From: Cercophora sp. LCS_1
Taxonomy: Eukaryota > Ascomycota > Sordariomycetes > Sordariales > Lasiosphaeriaceae
NCBI GenBank assembly: GCA_036250225.1
Contig: JAPZLL010000011.1
Coordinates: 62,001-126,000, forward strand
DNA: 64,000 nt
Reading direction: 5' to 3'
In this document: positions 21,476 through 31,349 of the stretch, one piece after another
Numbering within the stretch: position 1 is the stretch's first letter
How the letters are laid out: each line of letters begins with the position of its first letter
The notes under the pieces: model-generated
Told to the model about the DNA's origin: nothing
What the model saw: only the letters and a program-made list of their open reading frames with translations
Databases searched by the model: none
Program-made: the position numbers and the translations under genes

Positions 21476-21980
21476 TCATGGTGATTTTCTTTGCTCTATC
21501 TTCGAGCTCGACTTCCCAGCTCCAAAATCTGGCTCTCCCAACGTTCCTTGTGCACCCTGTGATGTTGTCGCCTGCGCCTGGTCCGGTGCCGTAACGCCCT
21601 CCCAAGCCGACGTCTCGACCGTGAAGGTCCCGTTTTTGTCCTGACACCTGCAACCCCCGCCAAATCAGCGAATTGCACAACAACACGCACAACACGCCGG
21701 TGAAACCCGTGGAAAACAAGCGACAAGAATGACGTCGGAGCTGAAGAAATATTTTGGCTCACCTGCGAAATAACCGCTGAATCGGCCAGCACTCGATCCG
21801 ACTGTCCCGCCGCTCGGGATTGGGTACCAGACACTCGTATTGAAACAGCTCCAGCAGCTCGCAATCCCTCACCAGATCGATCCGTTTCCCGTCCTCAGTC
21901 TTGCGAACCCTCCCAGTGACACCGACCTGGATTTCCACCGGCAGGTCCTTTGCGGGGAAGCTCCTAACGGGCGGCGACAT
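21476..21980 (-). CDS. SOM1: Mitochondrial export/inner-membrane-peptidase factor Som1, 129 aa
   Basis: Two exons: 21980-21763 and 21647-21476 (115-nt intron, GTGAGC...TTGCAG). The core matches the Som1 family: DCELLELFQYECLVPNPE, RIECWPIQRLFRRCQDKNGTFTVETSAWE, with the family's conserved cysteines. In yeast, Som1 associates with the inner membrane peptidase complex and is needed for cleavage of some of its substrates. The tail after residue 90 is Gln/Thr/Ser-rich. It is adjacent to another mitochondrial gene (COX VIIa). Its start codon is only 38 bp from that of the divergent gene at 22019. Confidence 0.88.
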
Positions 21981-22018
21981 TGCGCACGTCGTGCGTTCGG
22001 TCGGTGAAGAGAGAGAGA

Positions 22019-22939
22019 ATGGACAAGGCGAAAACAACGACGGAGATCGGGTTACAGGTGCTGCGCGAGATTGAGGAGACGAGTCTGGACGAGGTACTTC
22101 TTCCGATCCCTCCCTTCTTTTGCGGTGTCTATCGTATTTTTTTTTTTTCTTCTTTTTGTCGTGGTTCGCAGGGTCGCGTTGTTTGCTTCGTCGCTTTCCC
22201 GCCCCAAGTGCAGTGTGGACAATCGCTTATCTTCGCAAGCAAACAGCTCCTCTCCGCGCTCCGCACGAGCCTCATCGCTGCTGATGAGCCGCAAACCACC
22301 GCGACAGCAACAGCGACAGCGTCAGCGACAATCCGCGACTTCCCCCTTCCTCGCCTCAACGATATCGTCGCTTCCCATTTCCACAAGACGAAATCACCCG
22401 TTTTGGCGCTCCACGGCCGGTACTACGAATTGCTCTACCCGCTTGTCGCGACGCTGATCGCCCCGCCGCACGAAAAAGCCATCGCGATTGTGGACTTTGG
22501 TTTTGGTGACGACGGCGGATTTGAGGTGCTACGGTTGCTAGCTACGAGAACTGCTACGGGCGAGGGACTACATAGGGGGGATTTGGAGCACGTTTATGTG
22601 GTGAGACCGCCTCCCGGCGATGCGGCGCATGTGGAACGGTGTGTGATAGAGGTGGAGCGGCACATGCTGTACGGGGAACATAAGAGTCGGGAGAGGGAAT
22701 GGTGGGGGATGGTAGTGATCGGAGGGGGGCTGTTTCCGGGAGGAACAAGAGGGGGGCATAATGTTGTTATTACGGCAGGGAGGAGCGGGTGGTTGAGGGT
22801 TGAGAGGGCTGAGGTGGAGGGGTTTGGGAGGGGAGCGGAGGAGGCGTTTAGGCAGAGGGAGGGACGCCAGAGGGCGGTCGAGGAGAGGGGATGGGCTGCG
22901 AGCTCAGAGTGGGGTGGGTTTGTGTTCCGGGGTGGTTGA
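22019..22939 (+). CDS. Hypothetical protein, possibly a degenerate RecA/Rad51-like fold
   Basis: The reading frame is open throughout from ATG 22019. A 78-nt segment (about 22093-22170, GTACTT...TTCGCAG, T-rich) looks like an in-frame intron, giving about 280 aa if removed and 306 aa if kept. The N-terminus (GLQVLREIEETSLDE) and the later pattern LALHGRYYELLYPLVATLI, AIAIVDFGF, LEHVYVVRP, WWGMVVIGGG, GWLRVER recall RecA-fold recombination mediators such as Xrcc2/Shu-type proteins. However, no Walker A GK[ST] is present. This is a weak inference. The 3' half is strongly Gly/Arg/Glu biased. Confidence 0.6.
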   Translation: MDKAKTTTEIGLQVLREIEETSLDEVLLPIPPFFCGVYRIFFFSSFCRGSQGRVVCFVAFPPQVQCGQSLIFASKQLLSALRTSLIAADEPQTTATATATASATIRDFPLPRLNDIVASHFHKTKSPVLALHGRYYELLYPLVATLIAPPHEKAIAIVDFGFGDDGGFEVLRLLATRTATGEGLHRGDLEHVYVVRPPPGDAAHVERCVIEVERHMLYGEHKSREREWWGMVVIGGGLFPGGTRGGHNVVITAGRSGWLRVERAEVEGFGRGAEEAFRQREGRQRAVEERGWAASSEWGGFVFRGG

Positions 22940-24554
22940 GGTCTTTGGGATTGGCGATGGACGGGGAGAACCCGGGATGCCTAATGTCCAGTTGGAGTTG
23001 GGGGTGATGATTGACATTGGGAGAACTCGCAGCGCCTGGGATTTCTAAGTCGTTGAGAGAGGCAGGCGTGAGTCATCTGCTTGCTTGCTATCGCTGGGTA
23101 TGGCGGCTTGGACCTGCATTCAGGGTTTGGTAGGTGTCCCTTTCTCAGGTCTGCCTGTCCCAGGGAAGTTGCAACGGCCCTTCACTTTTCCCCTTTTTCT
23201 TGTTGGGACGTCGGGCTTTTCTGCATCTGTCTTCCATTGACATCATCTCTTTGTTATCTCCAGATCTCGATGAAGTCCCATCTGAGGCTCCAGATGTGGG
23301 TTGATTCCTTCCAACACTCCCTGGCACACCCAGCAGTTCTCGAGTGAGGCCGCCTACATCGACTTTTACGCACCCATGGTTTGATCACCCCGACGGTTTG
23401 CCTTTAAGGCAGGAGACGCATTTCCGAGCGGCACGCTTCGGGCTACGCTCCACCATCACATGTCATGGGCCGGCGGTGCATGCGCCGGTGAGTGCCACCA
23501 ACATCAAACCATGGAACTTGGAGCAAGTTAAGGGTCCCAGTGGATTCCAATCTCAATCCCCAATCAAGCAACCGGAGAATCCCATGTGCTCTCGGGCAGC
23601 TCTGGCAGTTGTCTCTGCCGTTTCGGCCGTCGATGGACGATGCCGGGTACCTCCTTTTGCCGTCCTGGTCAAGGTCTTCCAAAAGGCCTTGTTTGCCGCA
23701 GCTACCTTCCGCCCTACAACGCTAGCCGAGTGGGTACTGGATCCGCTCTCATTCGCCTTTCGTTGTTCACCGGGCGCTGAAGTCTTTTTCCGGCCGAAGT
23801 TTGCTTGCCCGGGACCCATTTTGACGTCATGGCGATCGGCAGCGCATGGACAGCGCTGGGCGGCAACCTGGCGGTCAAGCCACGCTTCCGGTGTCCCGAT
23901 CCGAGCCGCATCCTGGCCCCGAAAGTCCTCCCGACCCGAGCAACATCGTCCGACCTTGCTGCATGGAGATCCGCGATGTTGGCCGGCCACCCGGGCCTCT
24001 TTCGGGCGCGCCAAGCAGTCGGTGCAAAACTGTTCCTAGGTGGCCACATCTATCAGGGCTACGTTCTCTCCTTTCATTCGCCCACTGGTCCCTGATCTTC
24101 GTGATATTCGGTCCCTGGCATTAGAGTTTGCCCCTACGCCCAACTCGTGGTTTTGTTCCTGGATTGGATATCTGAGTCATCCTGCAACAATGTTGTCGGT
24201 GGCGCATCGGCAACTCCAGCGCCCTCCCCTCTTCCTACCTGTCTTCCCATGATGCCTTGGTACCCACGCTATCCACCTGGACCCGGGAAAGACTTCCTGG
24301 TTGCTACGATTGCATCAGATGAGCCTCACTAGACGCCGCCACATCGGCTTGGGGGTTGGCGGGTGACGGTCGCAGAAAACAACCTCGCGTCGCATATATA
24401 ACGCGCGCCCCTTCGTCTTGGAACCGTCTCTCCTTGATCACTAGCTCAACCCATCACGACGCACCACCCTCTCTTTTCCTCTCACTTGCAGCTGGATAGT
24501 TCCGCTCGATTTCTCCTCCTAAGGATACACACACTCCTCTCTGTTGCTCTCGCC
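22940..24554. other. Long intergenic region, probable large promoter
   Basis: 1.6 kb upstream of the HAD-family gene. A 231-aa plus-strand frame (23344-24039) has no domain, leader or splice support and overlaps equally long frames in other phases, so I treat it as chance. Pyrimidine-rich sequence and a TATA-like element (CGCATATATAACG, about 24392) lie about 160 bp before the start at 24555. Confidence 0.4.
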
Positions 24555-26006
24555 ATGCCTGCCTTTCCTGAGAGACCGGGCATGCCTGCCCGCCAGATCT
24601 CCAGCAGCAGCTTCGCCGAGGCCTTCAACACGGCTCGGAGCAAGTTGTCCACCGTCACCTTTCAGGATGCCGAGTTCGAAGAAAGTGACACTTCATCGCC
24701 GTCGCTCTCGAGTGACAGCGAAGGCCCCGTGTCTTCGTCCGAGTCAGTCACCAGTGCGCCGCCGAGCCCCGTCTCGTCTATCGGCAGCCCGGTCACTCCT
24801 CACTCGCCTTCTACCGAGTCTAGCGTAGCCGACAACTTCGCCTTTGCCTTTGACATTGACGGGGTTCTCATCCGCGGCGGCAGGCCGATCCCCGAGGCCA
24901 TCGAGGCCATGAAAGTGCTCAATGGCGAGAACGAGTTTGGCATCAGCGTGTAAGCTTAGGGTCAGTTTTGTCGCGCCGGACTACTAACCCGTAGTAGCCC
25001 GTACATCTTCCTCACCAATGGTGGCGGCAAGTTTGAGACGGAACGCTGCCAAGACCTGTCCCGGCAGCTGGAGATGGAGGTCTCGCCAGGCCAGTTCATC
25101 TGCGGCCACACGCCCATGCGAGAGTTTGCCAACCGCTATGGCACCGTCCTCGTCATCGGCGGTGAAGGCGAGAAGTGCCGAGAGGTCGCAGAAGGCTATG
25201 GCTTCCGCAACGTCATCACCCCCGGCGACATCATGAAGGCCAATGAGTCCACTGCGCCCTTCCGTCGCCTCACCGAGTCAGAACGCTCCAAGTCCCGCGA
25301 CCTACTGGCCAACGGCGCCAAGCTCAGCGATATTGTCATCGAAGCCATCTTTGTCTTTGCCGACAGCCGTGACTGGGCCTCGGATCTGCAGATCATGCTC
25401 GACATCGCACAGAGCAAGGGCGGTCGTCTGGAAACACGGTCAGAGACCTTCACTGAGGGCCCGCCTATCTACTTTAGCCACAACGACGTCCTTTGGTCGG
25501 CGGCACATGAGCATGCTCGACTTGGAATGGGTGCGCTGCGGAAGATCGTTGAAACCGTGTTTGAGGACACCACTGGCGGTCGCAGGCTCAAGACGCACGC
25601 CTTTGGCAAGCCGCAGGTGTCGACATTCGAGTTTGCCACTCGTCTCCTTCAACAGTGGCGTGCTGCACAGCATGGTCTAGCGGAAAGCGAACCGCCTGAG
25701 ACGGTGTATTTCGTGGGAGACACGCCTGAGTCGGACATCCGCGGAACAAATTCGATGAATGAGAAGAGCAAGCATACCGAGTGGTACAGCATTCTCGTCA
25801 AGACGGGTGTGTACCAAGCTGGGACGGAGCCGAGGTACAAGCCCAGGAGGTTGGTGAATACGGTGTTGGATGCGGTCAACCATGGCATCAGGAGAGAGAT
25901 GGCGAGGCAGAAGAGATTTCCGCTAGATGAGGCGGCTATGAAGGCTATCGCCGAGGGGAGGACGCCCAACTTTGTCACGAGGGCGGGGCCGTTTTCTGAT
26001 CCTTGA
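24555..26006 (+). CDS. HAD-superfamily class IIA hydrolase, CECR5/TIGR01456 type, 467 aa
   Basis: Two exons: 24555-24949 and 24998-26006 (48-nt intron GTAAGC...CTACTAAC...TAGTAG). The Ser-rich N-terminus of about 90 residues is low complexity. HAD motif I is FAFDIDGVLIRGG (Asp 100 and 102), motif II lies in IFLTNGGG, and motif IV in VYFVGDTPESDIRG. The segment PGQFICGHTPM and the mid-region cap fit the CECR5-like subfamily, annotated as mitochondrial or peroxisomal phosphatases of unknown physiological substrate. I chose ATG 24555 (gccATGcct) because upstream in-frame codons are non-ATG. Confidence 0.9.
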
Positions 26007-26256
26007 GCGACCATTAAAGCGGTGCTTGAGCGTGCGCGTTGGCGAGTCTTGATACCACTGTTGTTCTTTGGTTGGGTTCTTTTTTCTTTCAGTCTTTTTG
26101 ATATTGTGGGGCATGAGCTTTGGTTTGGGACATGGAGGATTGGTGCTCACGATGGATTGGGCAAAGTATATTGTAGTAACTAACAGGAAGAGACATTTAC
26201 TACGAAACCCGTCCCAGCTGAACCTCCACTCATCATCTCCAAACTTCCCATCCAAC

Positions 26257-27887
26257 CTACGCCCACTTCCCCAACACACTCATGGCAACCATACCTGCCA
26301 CCAGACCACCCAACCCCATGCCTGTCTTCATCCAACTCGCTTCAACCAACGCACCGCCCGCAACAACCCAATCAGCAGCCCACATCTCCACAATGCCAAC
26401 CCACAACAGGATCCCCGCAGACAGCGCATCCAACACCCCAATCGCCACAATTGTGTCGGGATCATTCCCATTGAATTTATCCAAAACACCAATTCCAATC
26501 GCCATTCCAAGCGGTGTAACCAATGCAAAGACCGCAGCGAGACTGAGTTTCTTCATCATCGATATATCCGTCTTCCCGTTCTTGGAAGATGGTCCCAGAG
26601 CTGTCGGGAGAGCATCATAGTTTACGTCGACCTGGTGATGACAATGCGTCGGAGAAACAGAGCCAAGACCCGCGATGCAGCTCCCGAGCGCTACGCCTTC
26701 GAACATCTGGTGGAAGAGGATCACAGCGAAGAGGGTGAGGAGGAATGAGTCGGGCGATATGACGAGGGTTAGGCCGATGACTGCGGTTCGTTAGTTTGGC
26801 GATACGGAAGGGAGGGAAAAAAAAAAAAAGAGTAGTACTCAGCGAGTGAAAGATGATGCCTGCTTCCATTACGTAGACTGTCATGAGCGGGGAGGAGACG
26901 GTGGAGGTTTTGATGAGGCGGTGGCCGAGGTATTCGACGAGGAAGGACAGAAAGAGACCGGCCATGGCGATGGCTGCTGCTGTTGCTTCGTAGGTTAGTT
27001 CGCCGAGGCATTCGTTGGTGAACATGAGGTGGGCGTGGGTGAGGAGCTGGAGGTTGTTAGTGATGGCGTGTGGGGGTTGATGGAAGGGAGATGTACGTGG
27101 ACGAGGCTGGTTGAGATGATCACGCCTGTGCCGAATTGTTTGAGGGTAAGGAGGATGGAGTTGACGGATGAGGGAAGGAAGCGGGCGAGGAGGATTGGGG
27201 AGAAGACGCCTGAAACAAAAGACTCTGTTTAGTGTATTGACCCTGGAGCGAGACGAAGGATGGCTTGCCCATGGAGCTGGTAACAAGGATTGCAAAGAGG
27301 AGACCGATTCGAAGCGGAACATTGTAGTCGCGGTCAACTCTCTCGCAGGTCCGTGGACTCTCTTCTCCTGAAGCGCCAACACAGTGTCTGGGCTTGATAT
27401 CAGCTGCGAACAAGCCAGGTTGAGAGCAAAGCATACTCGACACCTGCGTGAAAGTGACAGTTTTCTTCCAGCGGCTCGTCGTCTGCCGAGTCTTCGTCGT
27501 GGTCTGCTTCGTCAGTCGCGAGTTGGATCTGGACGTCGTCGCCGGAGGGCGTGAGGCAGAACCTGTGATCGTTGCTGTCAGCCTTGTGTCAGGAGGATAG
27601 ATGGTTGAGAAACTCTTACGTCTCCAAGCCATGAGAGTGACAACTGGTGTAGGCGGGCGGGACATCAGACGTTGCTGTCGCCGTTGTGTCGACGATGTAT
27701 TCTGTCGCTTCCGCCAGACAATACCTGCCACCGAGATCAGCTGCTTCGTTCGTTCTGCCTCTTTGAGCTGACCCCAGGAGAGTCCATACACCTGTGTTTC
27801 GTGCAGATGGCACGCCGTGACAGCGGTCACGTCTGCAGCGACCCTCATGACGAGGCCCGCCGTGACGATAGACGTGGGAAGCATCAT
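26257..27887 (-). CDS. ZIP-family zinc transporter with Cys/His extracellular repeats, 430 aa
   Basis: Seven exons: 27887-27790, 27724-27620, 27562-27437, 27387-27269, 27209-27097, 27046-26839 and 26780-26257. Intron 4 is GC-AG (GCAAGC...TTTCAG). A signal peptide (about 1-25) precedes an extracellular region with three decapeptides of form C-H-x-H-x5-C at residues 26-35, 61-70 and 103-112. Each is interrupted by a phase-2 intron at its eighth residue. Then come eight membrane helices with ZIP metal-site motifs: LVHLLTHAH in TM4 and LFHQMFEGVALG in TM5. The TM3-TM4 and TM5-TM6 loops carry His/Cys (THCHHQ). It imports Zn2+ into the cytosol across the plasma membrane by family analogy. Divergent from the methyltransferase gene at 29170. 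Confidence 0.92.
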
Positions 27888-28236
27888 TCTCAATACCGGC
27901 GCTGGTGAACTGGGCGATGATTGGTAACACGATGATCTCGAAGTTTGACCTCTTAATATCTCATCGAAGATATATCGCGAAACGATATCGAAAGCCGGGT
28001 GCCCTTGGACAGAAAGACGTGGTTTGGGCGTATTTTCCGAACTTTCGACAGCGCTTATCTCACCATCAGGGTAAGCTTCTCGTGCAGAATTTGTTTGTGA
28101 CAAACGTGATGGTGACCAAGTAAATGCCAAGGGGAAAGGAGAATGGGATGCATGTGATATCGAACCGCTTTTGTCTTCTCGAGTCCCCTCAAAATCGATA
28201 GTTTGACATCCTGTCCGTCAGGAAGCTGGTAAGAAA

Positions 28237-28252
28237 GAGAACCTTGACGGCC
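28237..28252 (+). promoter_or_regulatory. Left arm of 16-bp inverted repeat (GAGAACCTTGACGGCC)
   Basis: Exact reverse complement of 28466-28481. Contains ACCTTG, the complement of CAAGGT, which is the core reported for the Aspergillus zinc regulator ZafA (established knowledge). It lies 350 bp upstream of the ZIP start. A role in zinc response is inference. Confidence 0.4.
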
Positions 28253-28465
28253 TCGCGTTGACTGTTCCTGGTGACCGGGCATATGGCCCCAGGCAGAGCC
28301 ATGTGTCCTCCACGTCTTACCATGAGGGCGCATTGATTCGGATGACACATCAGCGCAGGATGGGAAACGATTGGTAAAAAAAAGCGTGGGGGTTATCAAA
28401 GTGCTATTTTTACGGACAGCGCTAATTGTCACTGCTGGGAAGAACCCGGGTTTGTAGGTGTGGTT

Positions 28466-28481
28466 GGCCGTCAAGGTTCTC
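28466..28481 (+). promoter_or_regulatory. Right arm of 16-bp inverted repeat (GGCCGTCAAGGTTCTC)
   Basis: Exact reverse complement of 28237-28252, 213 bp away. It overlaps the start of the TTCTCCA tandem repeat. The flanking bases do not pair. Confidence 0.4.
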
Positions 28482-28504
28482 CATTCTCCATTCTCCATTC
28501 TCCA
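28477..28504 (+). repeat. Tandem repeat (TTCTCCA)4
   Basis: Four exact copies of a 7-nt unit in the ZIP/CARNMT-like intergenic region. Confidence 0.9.
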
Positions 28505-29169
28505 ATCCATCATGCATGGTCGCGTTGCCGTCGTCTTCCAGCTCCCCTTTTGTCCGAAAGCCGCCTTAGGCTGCGAGGAAGACTAAAGGGATGGCTGGCG
28601 TAGTCTGGCCGTGGGATGAGAGGTACTCTGTCGGTATCGTCCTCGGTTGTCGTCAAGACCGGGATGGTTGGTAAGTGCGCGACAGCAGTGAGTCCCGATG
28701 AGCGTGCTCGTTGCCGAAACAAAAATGAGATTAACTCTAGAAAAGATTGCCCAACTCCCGCCAATGGGTCGGTAGGGTCGATGCAGGTCGGCTCCGAGGC
28801 AGCGGGACTGTTCAGCCGGGAGCATGTCTTGGTCTCTGCTGACTCCATGGCGCGCTTGTGGATCTCAAAGGATGAGTGATTAGTGGTTGATTGCTTCCCC
28901 ACATGTTCCCGTCGAGACGGCTGCTTTTGAATTACATTCCTGGGACCTGGTTGAATGCGAGAGAAATCTTCTGTCATTAGTTTATCAGGGTTCTCCTCTT
29001 GGCCCATTCTGCCGACCAGGTCAGCACAGATTCAGAGCCGCAAGTGGAATAGCATGGGGGTTCCCACGCCACGCCTATGATGAACCGAAAGGCCTCGCAA
29101 AGTTTCCCCGTTTCCTCCCCCAGGTGAATATTCGAACTTGACACGCCTGCTCTCCATCAAGCAACAACA

Positions 29170-30480
29170 ATGTGGTCAACGATCTGGGCACTTGCACTTC
29201 CCCCGTGGATTCTCGGCCATGCGATCGCCAGCGAAAGCTCCGCGGTGGGCTCCCCTGATGAATCCCTCACCCCACATCCCCAGCAAGTCTACCAGACTGA
29301 ACAAACAGTCTTCATCTTGACCGAGAACACCACATCCCAACCACCCGATCACCGACACCTCATCGAAAAGACCCGTCTCCTTCAACGTCTAAGCCCAACC
29401 CACGGCCGCTGGAACGAACACCACCCTCGCCACCGTCTCCTCGAAGCCCTCCGTGGCTTCTCCTCCTACACTGAAACCAACCTCGCCGAGCTGAACCGTC
29501 TTAAAGGCCTCTACAACCACGTCCCAAAGCACCAAAAGACCCTTCTCGAAAAGGCCATCAGCTACACCACCAAATTCACCTCCATTACCAACCTCATCGC
29601 CGAGAATCAAAACCTCTGCAATGGCATAGTCCAAAACGCACTCACCTTCTACAACATCTCCCGCGCCGAACTCGACCAGCACACCAAGGCGATGCGAGAC
29701 GCCGGCCGTCCCGCAGACAGAACAAGTGTCTCACAGGCATTGAGGCACCTAGTCAGGGACTGGGCTGTCGAGGGTTCCAGCGAACGAGATGCCGCGTTCC
29801 CGTGCATTACCAAGGCGCTTGAACGCCTCATACACCACACCCAAGGTGATGAACCCAAAGCTCTCCTCCCCGGTGCTGGTCTCGGTCGACTCGGTCATGA
29901 AATATCCAAGCTCGGATTCGAAGTCACCAACAACGAGTGGTCTATGTATCAGAACGTTGTGTATCGTTTCCTCGAGGCCGGAGGTGGAGACATGGTCTAT
30001 CCGTTTATCGACTCTTGGTCGCACCATGGGACTACGGACAACATGTTGCGGGGCGTGTCTTTTCCTGACACAACACTTGGTAATCGCGGTGTTGCACTCG
30101 TGGAGGGGGACTTTACGACTGTGTTTGGTGATGAAACGGGGCACTTTGACATCGTTGTGACGCATTTCTTCATCGACACGGCGAGGAATGTGATGAGCTA
30201 TCTCGAGACGATTCTTCGAGTTCTCAAGCCGGGTGGATATTGGGTGAACTTTGGGCCGTTGTTGTATGGGAGTGCGCCGTTTGTGCAGTTCTCGCTCGAG
30301 GAGGTCATTCATGTTGCTGAGGCAATGGGGTTTGTGTTTGGTGATGTACCTGATGGGTGCGGTGAGGCGTCGCTTCCAGGGAAGAAGGCTTATGGAGTTG
30401 AGGCGGCGTATGGGTTTGATGTGAGGGCCTTGACAAAGAATGCGTATGATGCGCAGTTTTGGGTTGCGAAGCGGCCTTAG
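29170..30480 (+). CDS. CARNMT1/N2227-family methyltransferase with signal peptide, 436 aa
   Basis: Intronless. Family hallmarks: the N-terminal helical segment with WNEHHPRHRLLEALRGF, the SAM-binding loop LLPGAGLGRLG (about 232-242), NEWSMY (255-260), the acidic EGDF, FDIVVTHFFIDTARNV (326-341) and VLKPGGYWVNFGPLLYG. Known members N-methylate the histidine of carnosine, and human CARNMT1 also methylates histidine in some zinc-binding proteins. Unlike cytosolic relatives, this protein begins with a leader (MWSTIWALALPPWILGHAIA) predicting entry to the secretory pathway, with no ER-retention signal at the C-terminus (AKRP). Its position between a ZIP transporter and two His/Cys secreted proteins suggests these as possible substrates (inference). 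Confidence 0.88.
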   Translation: MWSTIWALALPPWILGHAIASESSAVGSPDESLTPHPQQVYQTEQTVFILTENTTSQPPDHRHLIEKTRLLQRLSPTHGRWNEHHPRHRLLEALRGFSSYTETNLAELNRLKGLYNHVPKHQKTLLEKAISYTTKFTSITNLIAENQNLCNGIVQNALTFYNISRAELDQHTKAMRDAGRPADRTSVSQALRHLVRDWAVEGSSERDAAFPCITKALERLIHHTQGDEPKALLPGAGLGRLGHEISKLGFEVTNNEWSMYQNVVYRFLEAGGGDMVYPFIDSWSHHGTTDNMLRGVSFPDTTLGNRGVALVEGDFTTVFGDETGHFDIVVTHFFIDTARNVMSYLETILRVLKPGGYWVNFGPLLYGSAPFVQFSLEEVIHVAEAMGFVFGDVPDGCGEASLPGKKAYGVEAAYGFDVRALTKNAYDAQFWVAKRP

Positions 30481-31031
30481 CGTTCAAGCTCAAGATGGAT
30501 AGTAAATCCTAGACAATGAAACCCATGGGTGCTTCCGTATCTCCAGTGCTGTTGGGAGGGACTGTCTATCGGTGCTGTTCATAGAAGAGCTTCTCTTATC
30601 GTCCAAGTGTTTTTACTAGAGGTAAGCGAATTGGCACCTGCTACATTCTATCGAAGCTGAAGAAGGCTGAAGACATGGAGATGGGCGTAATTGCATCTTG
30701 ATTGCAAGTGTCTTGGATTCGAAACAGTCAAGCACATTACTCGTCCTTTTTGATGCAAACTTTGGATAGGGTGCATCGATCTTGTTCCTAGTAATCCGGC
30801 TACCTATGATCCAAGTCTTGCACCTAGCTTCAGAAACAAGGAAATCTGATCAGAAAATGTCCACACAACATGAGTCCCACAATGACCTCCTGCCAGCATC
30901 CCAAAGCAGTGTGTTGAACCAGCTTCAGCAGCCCATGCAGGGTTAATCTCTCGAGCGGGAAAGCTTCGACTGGATTCTGGAGTCTGTCAGCCCATCATAG
31001 GATCAAGTCCAGGTGGTAACGAACGCACTCG
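30481..31031. other. Convergent intergenic region
   Basis: About 550 bp between the stops of the methyltransferase and the small secreted protein. No feature is seen. Confidence 0.4.
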
Positions 31032-31349
31032 TCAATGACCGTGGTCGGCACAGTGCCATCCCTTGTAGCCGTTCGGGCACAGATTCTCCTCGTGATCCTC
31101 GTGGCAGGGCGGGTCTCCGCCCCAGCCCATGTCGTAAATCTCCATGTCCCAAATCTCGTCACAGCACCAGGTGCACTCCTCATACGGAGGGGACGGCATC
31201 TCGGTGCAGCCAAAGATGGCGCCAGGACCGGCGAGGTAGGTGCGAACGGCGTCACACTCATCCTGGCGGGCGCTAAGAGTGCGGCCGGTTGAGGGCAAGG
31301 CCGTGACCGAGGCGGCAAGGGCCACAAGGAGGCTGGCAAACTTGACCAT
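31032..31349 (-). CDS. Small secreted Cys/His-rich protein, 105 aa
   Basis: Intronless. Signal peptide MVKFASLLVALAASVTA with cleavage near residue 18, then a mature peptide with eight cysteines (32, 48, 59, 62, 63, 82, 91, 100). The C-terminal third is unusual: Cys 82, 91 and 100 are spaced exactly as two C-x8-C decapeptides, the first with H-x2-H (CHEDHEENLC) and the second ending WHC, followed by ADHGH. This spacing and the WHC ending match the decapeptide of the GPI protein next door, so a metal-binding role is plausible. By size and Cys content it could also be an effector or wall protein. Divergent from the gene at 32314. I do not recognise a named family. Confidence 0.8.
   Translation of the reverse strand: MVKFASLLVALAASVTALPSTGRTLSARQDECDAVRTYLAGPGAIFGCTEMPSPPYEECTWCCDEIWDMEIYDMGWGGDPPCHEDHEENLCPNGYKGWHCADHGH

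Larger units (their letters stand above)
27888..29169. other. Divergent promoter between ZIP transporter and CARNMT-like gene
   Basis: 1.28 kb of shared upstream sequence. A 165-aa minus-strand frame (29007-28510) has no recognisable feature. The region contains a 16-bp perfect inverted repeat and a 4-copy 7-nt tandem repeat, listed separately. Confidence 0.5.

Noticed and set aside
23344..24039. 231-aa plus-strand open frame
   Set aside because: No domain, leader or splice support; equally long frames in other phases overlap it, so it is GC-driven.
26800..27000. ZIP exon 6 frame extended through the A/T-rich intron
   Set aside because: The conserved FHSL-IIGLTLV join requires the GTACTA...CCGCAG intron; retained sequence is a poly-Phe artefact.
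28510..29007. 165-aa minus-strand open frame in the ZIP/methyltransferase promoter
   Set aside because: Low-complexity, no homologous-looking segment, and it would fill a divergent promoter.
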